Below, in pieces: positions 50,386-63,700 of a DNA stretch of 64,000 bases. The stretch is from Mya arenaria. Lineage: Eukaryota > Mollusca > Bivalvia > Myida > Myidae. Positions within the stretch are counted from its first letter, which is position 1, and the number at the start of each line of letters is the position of its first letter. The DNA lies in NCBI RefSeq assembly GCF_026914265.1, contig NC_069135.1, positions 6,713,001 to 6,777,000 of the forward strand, given 5' to 3'. The position numbers and the translations under genes are program-made. The notes under the pieces are model-generated. The model had not been told where the DNA came from. It did no database searches and saw only the letters and a list, made by a program, of their open reading frames with translations.

Positions 50386-51190
50386 ACTATTTGCAACGTG
50401 CCAATAATATTATTTGTTTTATGGCCGAAAGTGTCGCCCAGGACCACGGGCCTATTAACCATAAGTCCGTGCCAGGACGCACTACTCAGCATACCTATCA
50501 AGACTGGCTACGGCACTGTCAATCATACAATATTCATACAATATAATGAACATTTTGGTAAAATAATTGACTGAAACTAAACAGAAAACATCCCAGAGCA
50601 CACCACAGATGATCTAGGAACCAACACATTTTCGGACCTATAACCCCCCCCCCCCGAATATTTTCTGCCTCGGTTAAAATACGCCTCAAGCTACGGCACT
50701 GCTACATGACGCCATTTTCGGTGTGTCTGTGACGTTATTTGGTCAACGGTTTCTAAGGCCACAAAGTGCGCCCAAAACGTATTTTTTCAGCGGTTTTTGC
50801 CATACCTTATAATGGGATGTTTGTGCCGACGATATCTCCGGAACCACATAAGCGGGGCGTTCAGGACCGGTATTGCCGTTTAAGTATACCCATTCCCTAC
50901 ATGACGCGACCGTCGGTGCATCTCTGACATGCCGGCGTCTTTGATTCTTAACGCGTACAAGATTCTCGTTAACGATCAAAATGGCGCGAAAATACTGCAC
51001 AATGGGGTACCTTGTTTCGACGATAGCTAAGCTTCCCTGCATGTGCGGAAATTGGAACCAATTTTGCCGTGTAGAGTTTTCTAATACCTACATGAAGCAA
51101 TTTTCGGTGTGCCTGGGACATTATTTGGACACCGGTTTTTAAGGCCACAAAGTGCTTCCTTAATGTATCTTTTTAGCTGTTTTTGCCATA

Positions 51191-51640
51191 CTGTAACGGT
51201 CCGCTGTAGGTGGCGGATGTGCATTCATGGTCTTCACTTATATGCTCTTGCTAGAAAGCTCAGCTATCCTGTGAGGCATAGTAAGTTGGAACCTCAACAA
51301 TCTTTCAGAGAAAGCTCTGCTTTCCTGTTGGTTGAAGTGTAACAGTCCGCTGTAGGCGGCGGAGGTCTGTACAGCGGCTGAGGTGCGTTCATAATAATAG
51401 TCCGTATAAAACGGAAGTACGTTCATACCGGATGTAAACGTGGTTGGTAATATGCAAATTAGCAAAGCCCGGGCTATGTGAGAATAGAGAAGTTAGTGTA
51501 TATAAAGACCAGTGTCCCTCTTCAGGGACGAGCATGCTTTTCCCTGAAGGGATCTGTTGATGTTGGTGTTTCATTACGCCAGAAAGCTCGGTTACCTGGT
51601 GTTTAAATTCAGGTACCTGAGTAATGTCGGACCATACTAG
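51191..51640. mobile_element. Possible LTR or LTR-like repeat, two partial copies
   Basis: tgtaacggtccgctgtaggt at 51191 and tgtaacagtccgctgtaggc at 51340 start two related units; gctagaaagctcagctatcc and gccagaaagctcggttacct lie near their ends. The second has a tatataaag box at about 51499 and a ccctcttcaggg/ccctgaaggg hairpin region. A TGTAAC start and a TATA box fit an LTR, but no primer-binding site or gag-pol is seen. Confidence 0.35.
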
Positions 51641-51667
51641 CCATCTTAATTAAGTTATAATCAGACA

Positions 51668-52153
51668 CATTCGGAACTCCTCGGCCATTTTTTCAAAAAC
51701 AACCTCGGATGTATGCCGGTACATCTGTTGAAGTAGTCCGTATTTTTTTGAATAAAAGCATTAATTAAATGTAGTGTTTAAGAGTTGTATTCATTGCTCT
51801 CAGTTTAAATTGATTTCCAGTGAAGTGTATTATTGCAAACATAATTACGATTCCCAAGAGTTAAGTCATAAATTTTAACTACTAAATAAGATTACTACGC
51901 GATCTATTTGCAGCGGACTTAAACGTACCACTTTTTAAGTATGTAAACCGTCCATATACATCCGAGGTTGTTTTTGAAAAAAATGCAATAATACACTTCA
52001 CTGGCAATCAATTTAAACTGAGAGCAATGAATACAACTCTTAAACACTACATTTAATTAATGCTTTTATTCAAAAAAATACGGACTACTTCAACAGATGT
52101 ACCGGCATACATCCGAGGTTGTTTTTGAAAAAATGGCCGAGGAGCTCCGAATG
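51668..52153. mobile_element. Mutator-like MITE with a duplicated inverted arm, 486 bp
   Basis: Ends cattcggaactcctcggcca and tggccgaggagctccgaatg, with the perfect 9-bp duplication aatcagaca at 51659-51667 and 52154-52162. The first 169 bp recur as a near-exact reverse complement at the right (about 51985-52153), placed after what was the original right arm (about 51953-51985). The element has therefore grown by an inverted duplication of its own left end before insertion. Confidence 0.85.
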
Positions 52154-52162
52154 AATCAGACA

Positions 52163-53896
52163 GAGCAGAGCCATACATGTGAACTGTTATGTTGGGCTTC
52201 TTTTCGATAACCACTTGACACTGTTTGTTTATTCCCTTTGGTTTTATATACATGTTTAATTATGTACATAAATCTCAATATACAATTGCTAGGACAAAAC
52301 TGGGTTTCTATTGAAAAATAACAAACAATATTTCATCTATAATTCTATTTTATTACATAAATAAGAGCAGAATTAATTCCTAGTTTCAACAAATAAACAA
52401 AATACAAGGCAACTAATGTAAATGTATGTATTAATGTAAACCCATGAAAAATGCATGTTCCTAGATAAGCATTCTACAAGGAGATTTGTCATTTGTGTGC
52501 ATAGTTCTTAATACAATGCATGTTAACTTAGAAGTATGTCTTGTAATAATATACTACAGTACTATTCAGTTGTATCATTTCAAGGAATGAACTGGTTGTT
52601 AAATATGCATTCAACAAAATAAAATTTAATCACTGTATAATTGTATTAGCTATTAGTATAATCACAAGTTATTCAAAGGTTGTTTTTTTTGTATAAAATT
52701 GGTTAAAGGTTTATGAGTATTTAGCAAACAAGACCACCCTGTTTCTACAAGAAATAAATCCTTCAAACTAAAACTAGCATGAATCAAATAAAAAAACAAA
52801 ATATATAAAATTTATAGGTTTCGAAAGATTTCCTATCACATCCTTCCCTCGTTTAAAGTGTCATCTAAACATTTATATCTATATGAATTATCACATCAAA
52901 GAAATGAAAACAAAGCAACTACCGGTATTCTGGATATATCAAACCAAAGCCAAGAAAAATCTTGCATATCATATCTAAGCAGGCTTAAATTGAAAAATAT
53001 TTTGATTTTAACTGGCATTTCGCCAAAATACAAAGTTACTGGTAAATACAATGTGAACATACTTCTTTCAAAAGGGAATGTAAATGCAACAACGCAACAT
53101 TTATATAGACAAACAATCAAAACATTCATGGTATATCAGTCAAATATCACAGCATGGTTGGGCTTGTACAAACAGTTCTTCTACTGTTTACATGATCATT
53201 TTTCCAAAGAAGTGTCATTTTTTAAGTCATGATAATCATTCTCCAATAACGAAAGTACATATATTAAATGTAAACCCCTTATGGAATAGTTTATGTTTTA
53301 TATGAAAAACTATGATAACAATAAATATTCCAAATGTCTACAAAGTCAATAAATATTAATACAACATGAAAGACTAAATGGACGGAATACAAAACACAAA
53401 CACAATGTTTTAAAGCTCTGATACAAATCCAGTCTTGTTATACTAAATATGGTGGGAAACACATGTATTTTTGTATACCCCGGTAATTTTCATACCAGTA
53501 TTTACACATCATTCAACTCTCATAGCTAAAAATTATTTTTTAATGTAAAATAATTTGCACTTTCATCAATAAATACTCTACAAGACTGGTTTCCTTTTCA
53601 CTGTAGTGAATACAATTTCACAAAATTATCAAAGAATATTGGCTACCCTATGCCCACAAATATATATAATTGCATTAATGTTACAGAAAATGCTACCAAA
53701 GAAAGTAAGAATAAATCTTTATCCATATTAACAAACAATAAAAAACCCAAAGGATATTTCAATCGCCTCTCCAAATCAGAAACACTTGAAAGTCGGCACA
53801 ATTGGAATTCCATTCCACTTTTCATCTTAATGCATTGTAATATCCATTTTCCATCAGCACATTAGAATAATTATAAATCACACCCTATCTCCATCA
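52163..53896 (-). other. 3' flank or 3' UTR of the FN3-thioredoxin gene
   Basis: AT-rich with no supported exon. A 124-codon plus-strand frame at 52858-53232 has low-complexity composition and no domain, so I treat it as chance. Its nearness to the stop at 53897 makes 3' UTR likely for part of it. Confidence 0.4.
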
Positions 53897-54725
53897 TCAC
53901 AATGTCTCGTAAGCAACCTGAACATTTTTGCTGCTTGCTGGCCTCATGAGCACTTTGTGTGTCTTCGGAGACGGTGTCTGACGCTCCATATAGGGACTCT
54001 TCAGCAGATATGCGTATGTTGTGGAATGGGCGGAGTATGGACGCTGGTTAACTGACAGTTTGCCTTTCTGTTTGCGATGTTTTGGGCTTGGCTTGCGCTT
54101 CAGGAAGATACGCTCGACATCATCGTCAGACTTCGCTGACTGGGGTCGTGGTTTAATTGTGACATTCTTAAACGGTGTCTGGTTGTTGATGAAGCCAAGA
54201 ACGGTTTCTGCAATGGTGGAAGAAAGCAATGTATTGAAAGAGAAGAAATCATTCAATAATTTACCCTTAGATAATTAAATTTGCATTTACATTCAAACTT
54301 CAGTGTAAGATGGTGGGTTGTCCTAAGAAATATTTTAACTCAAATCTGCGTACTGCATTTGCATCCTTGCTAATTAATAAGCACATTTATTCCATAAAAT
54401 CTATCATGGAAGTGGAAGCATTGCATCACAAGCTCAAAATGTCTGCAAGTGTTTATTTATCAAACCACCATGCATCTTGGTAATCAATTTTACCAGGTAC
54501 TTACATCAAGGTTACAAAAGACAAGAAGCAGTGTTCAAATATCAGGCAAATTGGCCAATCAAAACTTACCAATTGCCTCCTCATCAATGGATGTATCATT
54601 CTTGCAGCTGTCACAGTTAAACACTGGGCAGGGAATGGCTGTCACCTCACTGAACGTGTGGCGCATGAAGGCAGCAAATGATCCATAGTCATACGCGCTG
54701 TAGCGGCCATGCCAGGCAATATATC
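53897..54725 (-). other. Cys-rich end and basic C-terminal tail of the large gene
   Basis: Exon 54725-54570 ends with IPCPVFNCDSCKNDTSIDEE, a small C-x5-C-x2-C cluster. The last exon adds a tail rich in Lys, Arg, Ser and Pro (VERIFLKRKPSPKHRKQKGK, NQRPYSAHSTTYAYLL, MRPASSKNVQVAYETL) up to TGA at 53897-53899. Basic Ser/Pro tails of this kind are often flexible binding or phosphorylated regions; that role is inferred. Confidence 0.8.
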
Positions 54726-57700
54726 CTATAATGGAGTACAAGATAAGAACATCTATTATTAACAGGAAATTAAAACTAAATTCTCATAAGAAAAACTGTT
54801 GCAACTTTCATGTAAACGTAAGTTTACATGTAGTTTAAGAAATTGTCTCTTAGTCTCTTAGTCTTGAGAGAAACTTGATATTTAATGAAACAAAAGTTTA
54901 TTATTCCAATTATAGTTTACATAGATCTATGAATAATATCTGTACTTGTTATATAAAGAGGAAAATGATAACTTACAATGTATATATTAATCTTTAAATT
55001 TTGAAATAATTTGTAAACATGAGGTTATTATTCATAATTTCTTTTTGGAGTTGTTACTGCGTGGAAAAAATGTTTATTGACTTAAAAAGCACACAAATAT
55101 TTTGCAAACATGTAAAACATTTAATTTGACTGCAAAATTCAGAAAATGTCTTAATTTAGGAAATTACTTAAGATTCTTCATTGATATCCACCCAGACATA
55201 TGCTTAGTACAAAGGTGATGAGATTATTAGCATACCCTCCTGGTGTATGAAGAGGAAAGTTGGAACTCCAGCGATGCCGAGGAGCTCCGTCAAGTCCACA
55301 TTGCTCTCCGTCTCCACATCAGCGTCATGCTTTATACCTGCAAGCAGAAAGTATTTATGAAATCGGTAATTACAATTTTTTACACTCCAGTAACTTTGTT
55401 TCTTGGTATACTTTACAAAGTCAATGGATAATAAGGCAAATAAATCTTCATAGTGGTGAGAATGAGAGCTATTCATATATCACCAATGCATGAACAGACC
55501 CTTTTTCTATTATGTATATATGACAACAGAGGATAGTTACGAAACATGATCAGAATATGTAAATGTACACACCGCCAGTTGTGTTTTTCCAGATATGGTT
55601 GGTAGCCTCATAAATGGACGAGGCACACTGGCTTGTTGCATGCCAGATAGAGCCGTCTTCCCGCCATCCATTAGCCGTAATCATGTGAATAAGGTCCTTG
55701 CGGTTAGCAATAGGGGTGCCGTTGGTGTTACAGGCGACGGCAATGTAGTTGTACTCTCGTCCAGTCTCACGGGAAAACCTCGCAAAGTAGCTCATCACCT
55801 TCTGTGAGGGAAGGCACCTGTTACATAAAAGTATGTGGGGATAATTAGTTAGAAAATGTTTTGAAATATTACACAAGTGTATTATTCACTTAAGTTATTG
55901 GTACAAAGATGAAATGTATCCAACCATGAACACTAGAATTTAAGATGAAAAGTGCAACTCTAATGGCAGTTTCAAGAGAGTGACAGATACAACATCATAT
56001 CTACTGGTTTGAAATAGAAAATGGGCTGAAACTAAAACCTTTCACGGTGAATGCATTGCCATTCACTGGGTGCAAAAATTAAACTAATTAAATGTGCGCT
56101 AACCATGGTGTCCAGAAGAAGATAGCGGTGGGGTACTGTCGACTGTGGCCCTGGAGGAGGGGTTTGTAATCTCCCTCAAAAACATCCAGGAGTGAGCATG
56201 AGGGTGGAGGAACGTGTTTCTTCAAGAGGCCCTGGTTTGCAAGCTTCTTGGCTAGCTGTCGCTCATAAGCGATCGAGTCTTGGTACTTGCAACAACCTTG
56301 GTCTGGGTAACTGAAATATAACATCGAAAATTATAGCAATCAAAATATAAAAAACATTTCATTGTTAAAGAGTGATAAAAAGCAATGGAAGGTTAAAAGG
56401 GTCCCTTTCCATTAAACAAGAATCCTAAAATATATGGCAATACCGATACATGTATGTATCTTTCCCACTTAATATCTTAACAATTATATCAATAAACACC
56501 TGTCATCTTATGTCATGAAAAAAATTAGGTTTTCAGGAAACCATTACCAACATTTATGTCATAATATCGCATTGTCATCACATTAATATCCCAACAGACT
56601 AAGACAAAATATGCTTACGATTTTCCCTTAATGTGAATGCTATGGTAGCAATAGAATGAGAAAGGCCTGAATGCCTCGGACAGCAGGTCAACACTGTTGG
56701 ATTCCTCACTGGCAGCTGATGGCTTATCAGTCAAAGACACCATCGTCAGCTTGTAGATTGGCTGCTCTGTACCCAGCTAATTATGAAAAAACACACATAA
56801 CAGTGCAGATGATAGGATTTGTATAATAAGTTTAAATAAATTAAACACATATGCATGTTCATTCAGGATGAAAGTGGAAAATAAGAGTATTAGAAATATC
56901 ATGAGCTTAATTCTGAAATTGTTAAAATAAATCTGATTTTTTCAACACTGAAAGTAAAATAATATGAACTAAATGACCAACATGACTAACAAGTATCTAA
57001 ATGTAGAATATTTCCCTACAAGTATCACATACCTTGATCCTGACCGTCTTGACACCCTCGTGCATGGGGTTTCCGTACTGTTTGCCGTCAATGAGGACGT
57101 TATACCCCGACAGATGGAGATCCCTGTTGGACTGGGGACACTGCCAGCTCACATGGGCTATCAGCTGACCTGTATACAAGGGGAATGCAATAATGTTTAT
57201 ATTCGTTAACCAGTCTTGCTATAAACATGTTTTTCTTAAAGTAACCTAGCATATCATACACATAATTATAAGGGAATAGAATGGCAACTACTTTGCTACT
57301 AAATGAAATAATGAAAATTTTTAAAATGCATGTTTATGATCACATTTAAGAAAAAAGTTTTGCTTATAAGGCAATGAACTACACACAGTGAAATAAGCTT
57401 TTCAAAACTGATTCTGTAAAGATTTAACTTGGAGATCTTAAATTGAATGCTCTAAATAAGCAACGTAAGTGGCTATGTGAGGTAGTAACTCCTACCTGTA
57501 TAGTGTTCAAGGGCAGAGAAACAGTCCTCCAGGATTTCCTCCACACGCGTCAGAGTGTGAGCAGCCTCTATCACGCCACGATCTTTCTCTGCTCTCATCG
57601 GATGAGTAAGGGCGCCAATCTGCTTCAATTTGTGACCTACCTCCCGGATCAGTCTAAACAGAAAATAACAAGATCAAATGCTCATTATAATTTAAATACC

Positions 57701-60700
57701 ATTCATTCCTTGTAATACTTCTTAAATTTCCTTAGTTGAGTTAGGGGCAGAACTAAAAAACAACTGAACACTCATGGGACATTCTACATAGGAGTATGTG
57801 TTTTTGAACTAGTGGACCAAGTTTTATGAGAACATGGTTTATGGCTTCTGAGCTATATATAAACACAATTAGTTCAAACCTGTCTCTCTTGTTGACTAGA
57901 TCACAGGTGATCTTCTCAATCTGTCTGCGCTCATCGAAGCCTACAACTGTGGCAGCGATCTTCGGTGCATCAGGGGCAGGGGCAGGCTGTAGGCGAATGT
58001 AGTCCGAATTCACAATCTCACTGGTCCCATACAGCTGAAGAAGAAAGAAAATACCACCTTGAGGAAGGACTAAAGTATTAAAAAACAACATACACTAAAA
58101 CTTAATGAATTTTTTTTTACACACGTTCTTTTAACGTTAGTAGTTTTTTGTATCAAAATTGACAAGTTGTCTATCAGGTGTCTAAAATTGGCATATTGAA
58201 GTCTGTGAGCACAAGTTATTTGTAGCTTCTTTTTATATGAGTTGAGACTGTCTTGTGCTGAACCATCAATATGCCGATATAAAAGCAGACCAAGAGGGAT
58301 TATTACAACTATAACAGGTCTTCATCGACGATTGTAAAATTTTCTTATTCCTTCAGAATAGTTTACAATATAATCATTACTAAGCCTGGCAAGGTATCTC
58401 AAACTCCAAGAAAAGTGACATACATGGACTTCTAGGTAGATGTTGTAGCTTCCCTTCTTAATATGTTTGAACTCAGCCTCGCGAGTGTCGGGATGGACTG
58501 GGCCAATACTGGTCACCATCTTCTCTGTATCCTCCTCCACACAACACACCTACAGCAAAAATGGAGGTTAGGTTAGATAATGCGCTGTTTTTCTTATGAT
58601 AGATGTGTTTGAACGCAGACTCTTCAGTATCCATATGACGAACCATCTTTCATATTTCAATACGATTTAATCATGCTTATTTACTAATTCAAGAAATCAA
58701 GGTTTACCCTAAAGTGCTTGATCTTGACCCCGTCGGTGAGGTAAGGGTCCTCCCAGCCAACACGGAGGTTTGAACTGGAGTGAGTAGGTAGGCGGTGGAG
58801 CGCAGGGGCCCTTGCACCAGGCCACTCAATAACCAGAGGCTCAGACGGCTTGCTGTTCATCTTGTCATAGGCTGTCAGGGCCTGGAAAAACACAAAATGT
58901 TCGTATCTAATTTATAGATAAAATGTTCACACTAGCACACTAACAGAATGCAAAATATACATTTAACGTTTTTATAAGCGAACTAATGGACAATCATATT
59001 ATGAATATATTCATCAAGGTCAAAGAACAAGTATTTCTTTTAAAGAATTTTCTTTAAAGAAAGTGTTTATGGTATTAATGACTCATAAAAAAGTCTAGTT
59101 GCACTAAGGAATCATTTTGTCAATATGAGAAATCAATAAGCCACCAAGCCTGTGTTGCAAACATTGAATTTATGTCAACTTAATGTTACGAACCTGTACT
59201 TGGAAAGAGTACTCCTGGCACCATTTCCCATGAGTGTATGTGTAGCTGAGCTGATCAGCGTTTAGGATAGACTCCACTATCCCATTAACATACACCTTGT
59301 AGCCGGTGATCAGGGCGTCACCGTACATGTTGGGTTTATCCCATTGGATGGCAATATAGCGGAAATTACACGCCCTGTGGACATACATATGCATAATATT
59401 AAATCTTTTGTCATAGTTTCAATATATTTCTATAATTCAATAATTTAATGTAATCTACAGAAAATAACTTTTCAAACATTCTATCATTATACGGTAGTTT
59501 AAAAGGTATGTAGGACAGGCAATCATAACACAAACTTTAAAAAGATATTTAACACTTTGTCAAAACAACATATAACCTGAGTGCCAGGCAGGGGGCGTCG
59601 GGAGGAGCGGATGTCTGGACAGTCAACTGTTTAGATCGGTCCTTGATTTGTCCGTCTCCATCCAGCGCTAGTAGCCGTACAAAGTGGGTTGTCCCTGGCA
59701 GGCACTTGTTGATCACGCAGTTGGAGTCCTTGTTTGATAGGCGTACCTCACGTTCCTGGAATTTAAAAAAAAACAAGAACAATATATTCATGTTATTGGT
59801 TCAATAAGATTACATAAGTGAATATTTATGCCAGCTGAGCCTAAATAACATATCTTACTGAAGTTCTTTTCATCTCCATTTTGGCCTAGAATATTTCTTA
59901 TGTTGTTTTATCTCTAAAGACTGTAACTCAGTTTATTTAAATTAGTAATTTCAGTAATTATCCCATTATTAAACATATGATCCCTTCTCTTGATATTAGT
60001 TAAATTGTAGTTTGTTTCCTCAAGCATTACAAGAAAATAGTTAACATCATCTATTAATTCACTCAATAACTCACAGCAGGCTGGGCCACACTGCTCCATT
60101 GTATCTTGTAACATCCCACCTCCTCCGTCTCCAGGAAGTGGCTCCAGTCAAGGCTGATCGAGGTCTCCGTGACCTTGGTAACCTTGACTGGAATGTCAAG
60201 GTCATCAGCAAATGTCATATCCTCCTCCCCCTCGCGAGGCGAATGGAGGGACGTGTTGATGGAGAGAGTGTTGGATTTGCCAGAGTCTGAGTACTCTGGG
60301 TTAGCACTGAGAGCAACTAGGTTCACCTTGTAGAATCTGGAACATGGGATATAATATGTTGTGAAAGAAACATAATGTAATCATTATTTCAAACTGAACA
60401 GCAAGTGTCATAGACTTCACAACTCATATACATAACAAATGGCACTTAACATAACCTGAAATAGTAAATGACAGAACTTTATTCCCAAAACATGATTCTG
60501 AATAGGCCTTTTCTACCTGTTAGGCCTGCATGGTATGACAGCCTTCCTGTGTGTGCTGCTCAGCTCATTTCCAGCCTTTTTGTCATTAAGGTACACCTGG
60601 TAGCCCCGCACTCTCACCCCACCATACAGACGAGGCTCACCCCACTCAATAACAAACTCATCAGGGGTCGAAGACTTCAGGAAGATCTCTGGTGGGTCGG

Positions 60701-63700
60701 GTGGCCCCGGGATTATGATCTGGATATTCTGTGGTTGCTGCGGCAACGTGTCCGTGAAATAGGCTGGCTCTACCACAATGTCATAGATGGCCCTGCAAGA
60801 CATTAAATAATGTAACATGAAGTTAACTTTGCTTGTCTTTGTACTGAAGATGAATGTCGTTCTAAATAACAGCACAAACTCAAAAAAATGTTGGATATCT
60901 GTTATTCAATGAAAACAAAAACAAAACCATTACATTACATCTAGTCTCTAAACTACTTACTTGAGTCTGGTAACTGGAATGGTACACTTGGTGAAGTCAG
61001 TGGTCACGTATTTGGTCTGGACAACCCTGTCCTCGTGCGAGTACCACACAATGTTGAATTGTTTGAGAAGGGATTTTTCCCCACCCTGGGTCGTCCACTG
61101 GGCTGTGACATCACCGAACGTCTTGTTGTCTCGGTCCTCGTTGTGAGAGAAGAAGGCATCGAGAGAGTTCAGGTAGCCTGGAATTGTGGAAACAAGCAAT
61201 CCTTAAAATTTGGACATAGTTTGAAGGAATTTAGCTCCTTGGTCTAAGAATGCTTTGCGGTGCATTTTCAAACAGTCCTCTGTACTTCACAGCAATAACT
61301 TGTAAAAAAGGAATAGTTTCAGTCATTAAATATACGTCCTTTGATAAGTTGGCCTTTATCTATTACACTGGCATTTTTACAAGTAAACCAAGCTTAAAGG
61401 AATCTGCACAAGGAAAATCACCTATATTCAAGTTTATAAACCTTTCAAATTAAGTAAATTGTTTACATCTACCTAATACCTTACAGAATTGGCGTTTAAT
61501 ATTCGGTTTCATTTCTAACATGTAATCTGCACACATACCATCCATGTTACTTGGCAGTGTGATCTCAATTAATTCAGAGGGTGAGGCGTCCAAGTTGTCC
61601 TCGTCATCCAAAAGCAGACCATAATCCATGTCCTGAGGATTTGTGTTCTTGTATGCTCCCTTGTACTGAAAAAGGTAAAAAATAGGTATCATGCAACTGG
61701 TATTCAAAATAAAGTCAGTAATGAAGTTAGTCTTACAAAAATCTTTTGAGCTGTTACAATTGTTAACGAGACAAAAATTAAAGCTACTTTTTATCCAGCC
61801 CTCACCTTGCGTTTTCTCTCCTTCTTGCCAGACTCAGTACAGGTGAGCGCAACCAGGACGACGTGGTATTTCTTGCCTGGTTTACACTTTGTCAGTTGAC
61901 AGGACTGGGAGGCAGGGCCCAAGTGGCAGTATGTCTTACCATTGATCTCCAGCTTGTACCCCTCAAGATATCTGGTGAATAGAGTGGTTTTAATCTAATC
62001 AGGTTAGTCATTATTTTTCTGATAAAAAGGAGAATGGTCTGACCCTTATACATACGGTAACTTTTACATTTACCTTTTCACATTACATCTTTCTTTCTCT
62101 TTATCAATGCCATAGACTTAAAAGATTCAAAATATCTAAAGAAGAAACATACTCTGTACTTAAGGTGTTTTTTTTAATGAAGATTGGAGCATTAGCTACC
62201 TGCGTAAATATTTCGGTTTCCCTTCAGCATCTTTTCCTACTACAGACATGAGCAGTGGTTTCTCCCAGTACAGTTGAGCAGTGGTCTGGGTGTACCCAGT
62301 AATCAGCAGGATTGGGGGCTCAGTTGGAGCCCGGGTACGGGCGTAAAGGGGGCGTGACATGATGTGTGCGGTTCGACGGTACTTCTCAATGCCGGAATCA
62401 CTATCATCCTTCTGTAGGGAGGTTTTCACACTCACAACAGCTTCTACAATGATCTTGTACTGATTTCCTGGAACCAGATCATCGATGGTCAAAGTGTCCT
62501 CAGTTGGCAGTAGGTTTACATGACTCGCTACAACAAAATCATCATCTTCCTTCCTCTTATTGTATTTGATATCAGCCCAGCGAACAATCACTCCCTGTAG
62601 CTTGTTGGACCCATACACTATTGGCGGCGTCCACATGAGTTTAAGAGATGATGTTGAAGCCTTTGTAATCTTCAAAGCAGCAGGTGGCTCAGTCCCTGAG
62701 GTTTTTGTCAGAATGCTAGCATTTGGTAACCATGGTGAATCATCAGCTGGGAGAATGGTATCCTTGGGAATAGACCTCATCTGCTTGAGACGATGTCTGT
62801 CGGGCAGTCGGTCAAAGTACTCATCAGTGATTGCTGTGATGCGGACCATATAGTCCGTCTTCTCCCGTAAGCCTTCAATCACAGTGGTAGTAGCGTCTGG
62901 GATAGCGTCCACTGTCACATGGTGGGGATCTCCAGTGTTCAGGGAGACAGCATCTACTCTGATACCTGTAGAACAGAAATGTATTGGTTAAACAATTATA
63001 CATCAATTCTTGTACCATGTTTGAGAATTATTGTTTTTGTCTACACAATAACTTCTATGTTGGAATGCTAATGAGCGTTGTCCTCGACAACATGATGCAA
63101 AACAGTTATGTCATCTGCAACCCTCATGATAGAACACTTGCACTAAAAGGCTCGTGTATGATCTCAATAACTCTGGTTGTGGGTGCCATAATTATTACAA
63201 GTATGGCAATTTTAACCTTCATCCACAGTCTAAACTTGACTTATCATTATCATTGCCAAACTGAGCTAGCACAATTCAAATGTGTTTTTTTGTGAACTAT
63301 AAATCATTAACACTAAATCTAACCAATAACGTCCACTCCATGTTCGAGGGGTGGGTCCCAGGCCATCTTGAGGGAGGAGCATGTGGAGGCGTTTACTCCC
63401 AGATTGGAGGGTGGGTCAGGTGGACGGGCAGTCCGCAATACCAAGTTATCAGACTTGGCTGTCAGGATAAATGCACTAACAGTCTCGCGTCCCACTGCTT
63501 CTACCTCTGTAAATGGAATTAAACATGCATGAAAATAATTATGTTTATTCATTCAGGAATGGCATATCAACAAAGAATAACTTTTAACTCATATATTAGG
63601 AGTTAAAGTATCATGTTCAGAAAATTCAGTTCTGTTTTTAATAGTTGTCAAGTTGGTGACCTGCTGATAGCCTTAATCAGTTGCATATTTTAGCACTTAA

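Larger units (their letters stand above)
48515..50701 (+). mobile_element. Decayed hAT-family transposon, 2187 bp
   Basis: Ends cagccccgtagccacattga and gcctcaagctacggcactg are inverted and imperfect (consensus end cagtgccgtagc). ctaca flanks both sides (48510-48514, 50702-50706), and the homologous repeat at about 51090 shows a single cctacatga, an empty site. The interior keeps a TTF-type zinc-finger region (49201-49500) and a hAT dimerisation end (about 50150-50385). A second tggctacggcactg at 50503-50516 suggests a nested or internally repeated end. The 5-bp duplication is shorter than the usual 8. Confidence 0.8.
48410..51190. repeat. Tandem-like repeat (ggtaccttg/cgacgatagctaagc) split by a hAT insertion
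   Basis: Related units lie at 48410-48514, 50702-50830 and 50990-51190. Shared marks are gcacaatggg-taccttgt, cgacgatagctaagc, ccaattttgc, cctacatga, ttttcggtgtg and aaggccacaaagtgc. The first unit is interrupted by the transposon at 48515-50701; the copy at 50990-51190 is uninterrupted. Confidence 0.7.

Noticed and set aside
52858..53232. 124-codon plus-strand frame
   Set aside because: No domain, AT-driven composition, no splice or context support; it lies in the probable 3' flank of the minus-strand FN3 gene.
62560..62853. 97-codon plus-strand frame (and similar plus-strand frames over 54000-63500)
   Set aside because: Antisense shadows of the FN3 gene exons, whose minus-strand splice phases all agree.
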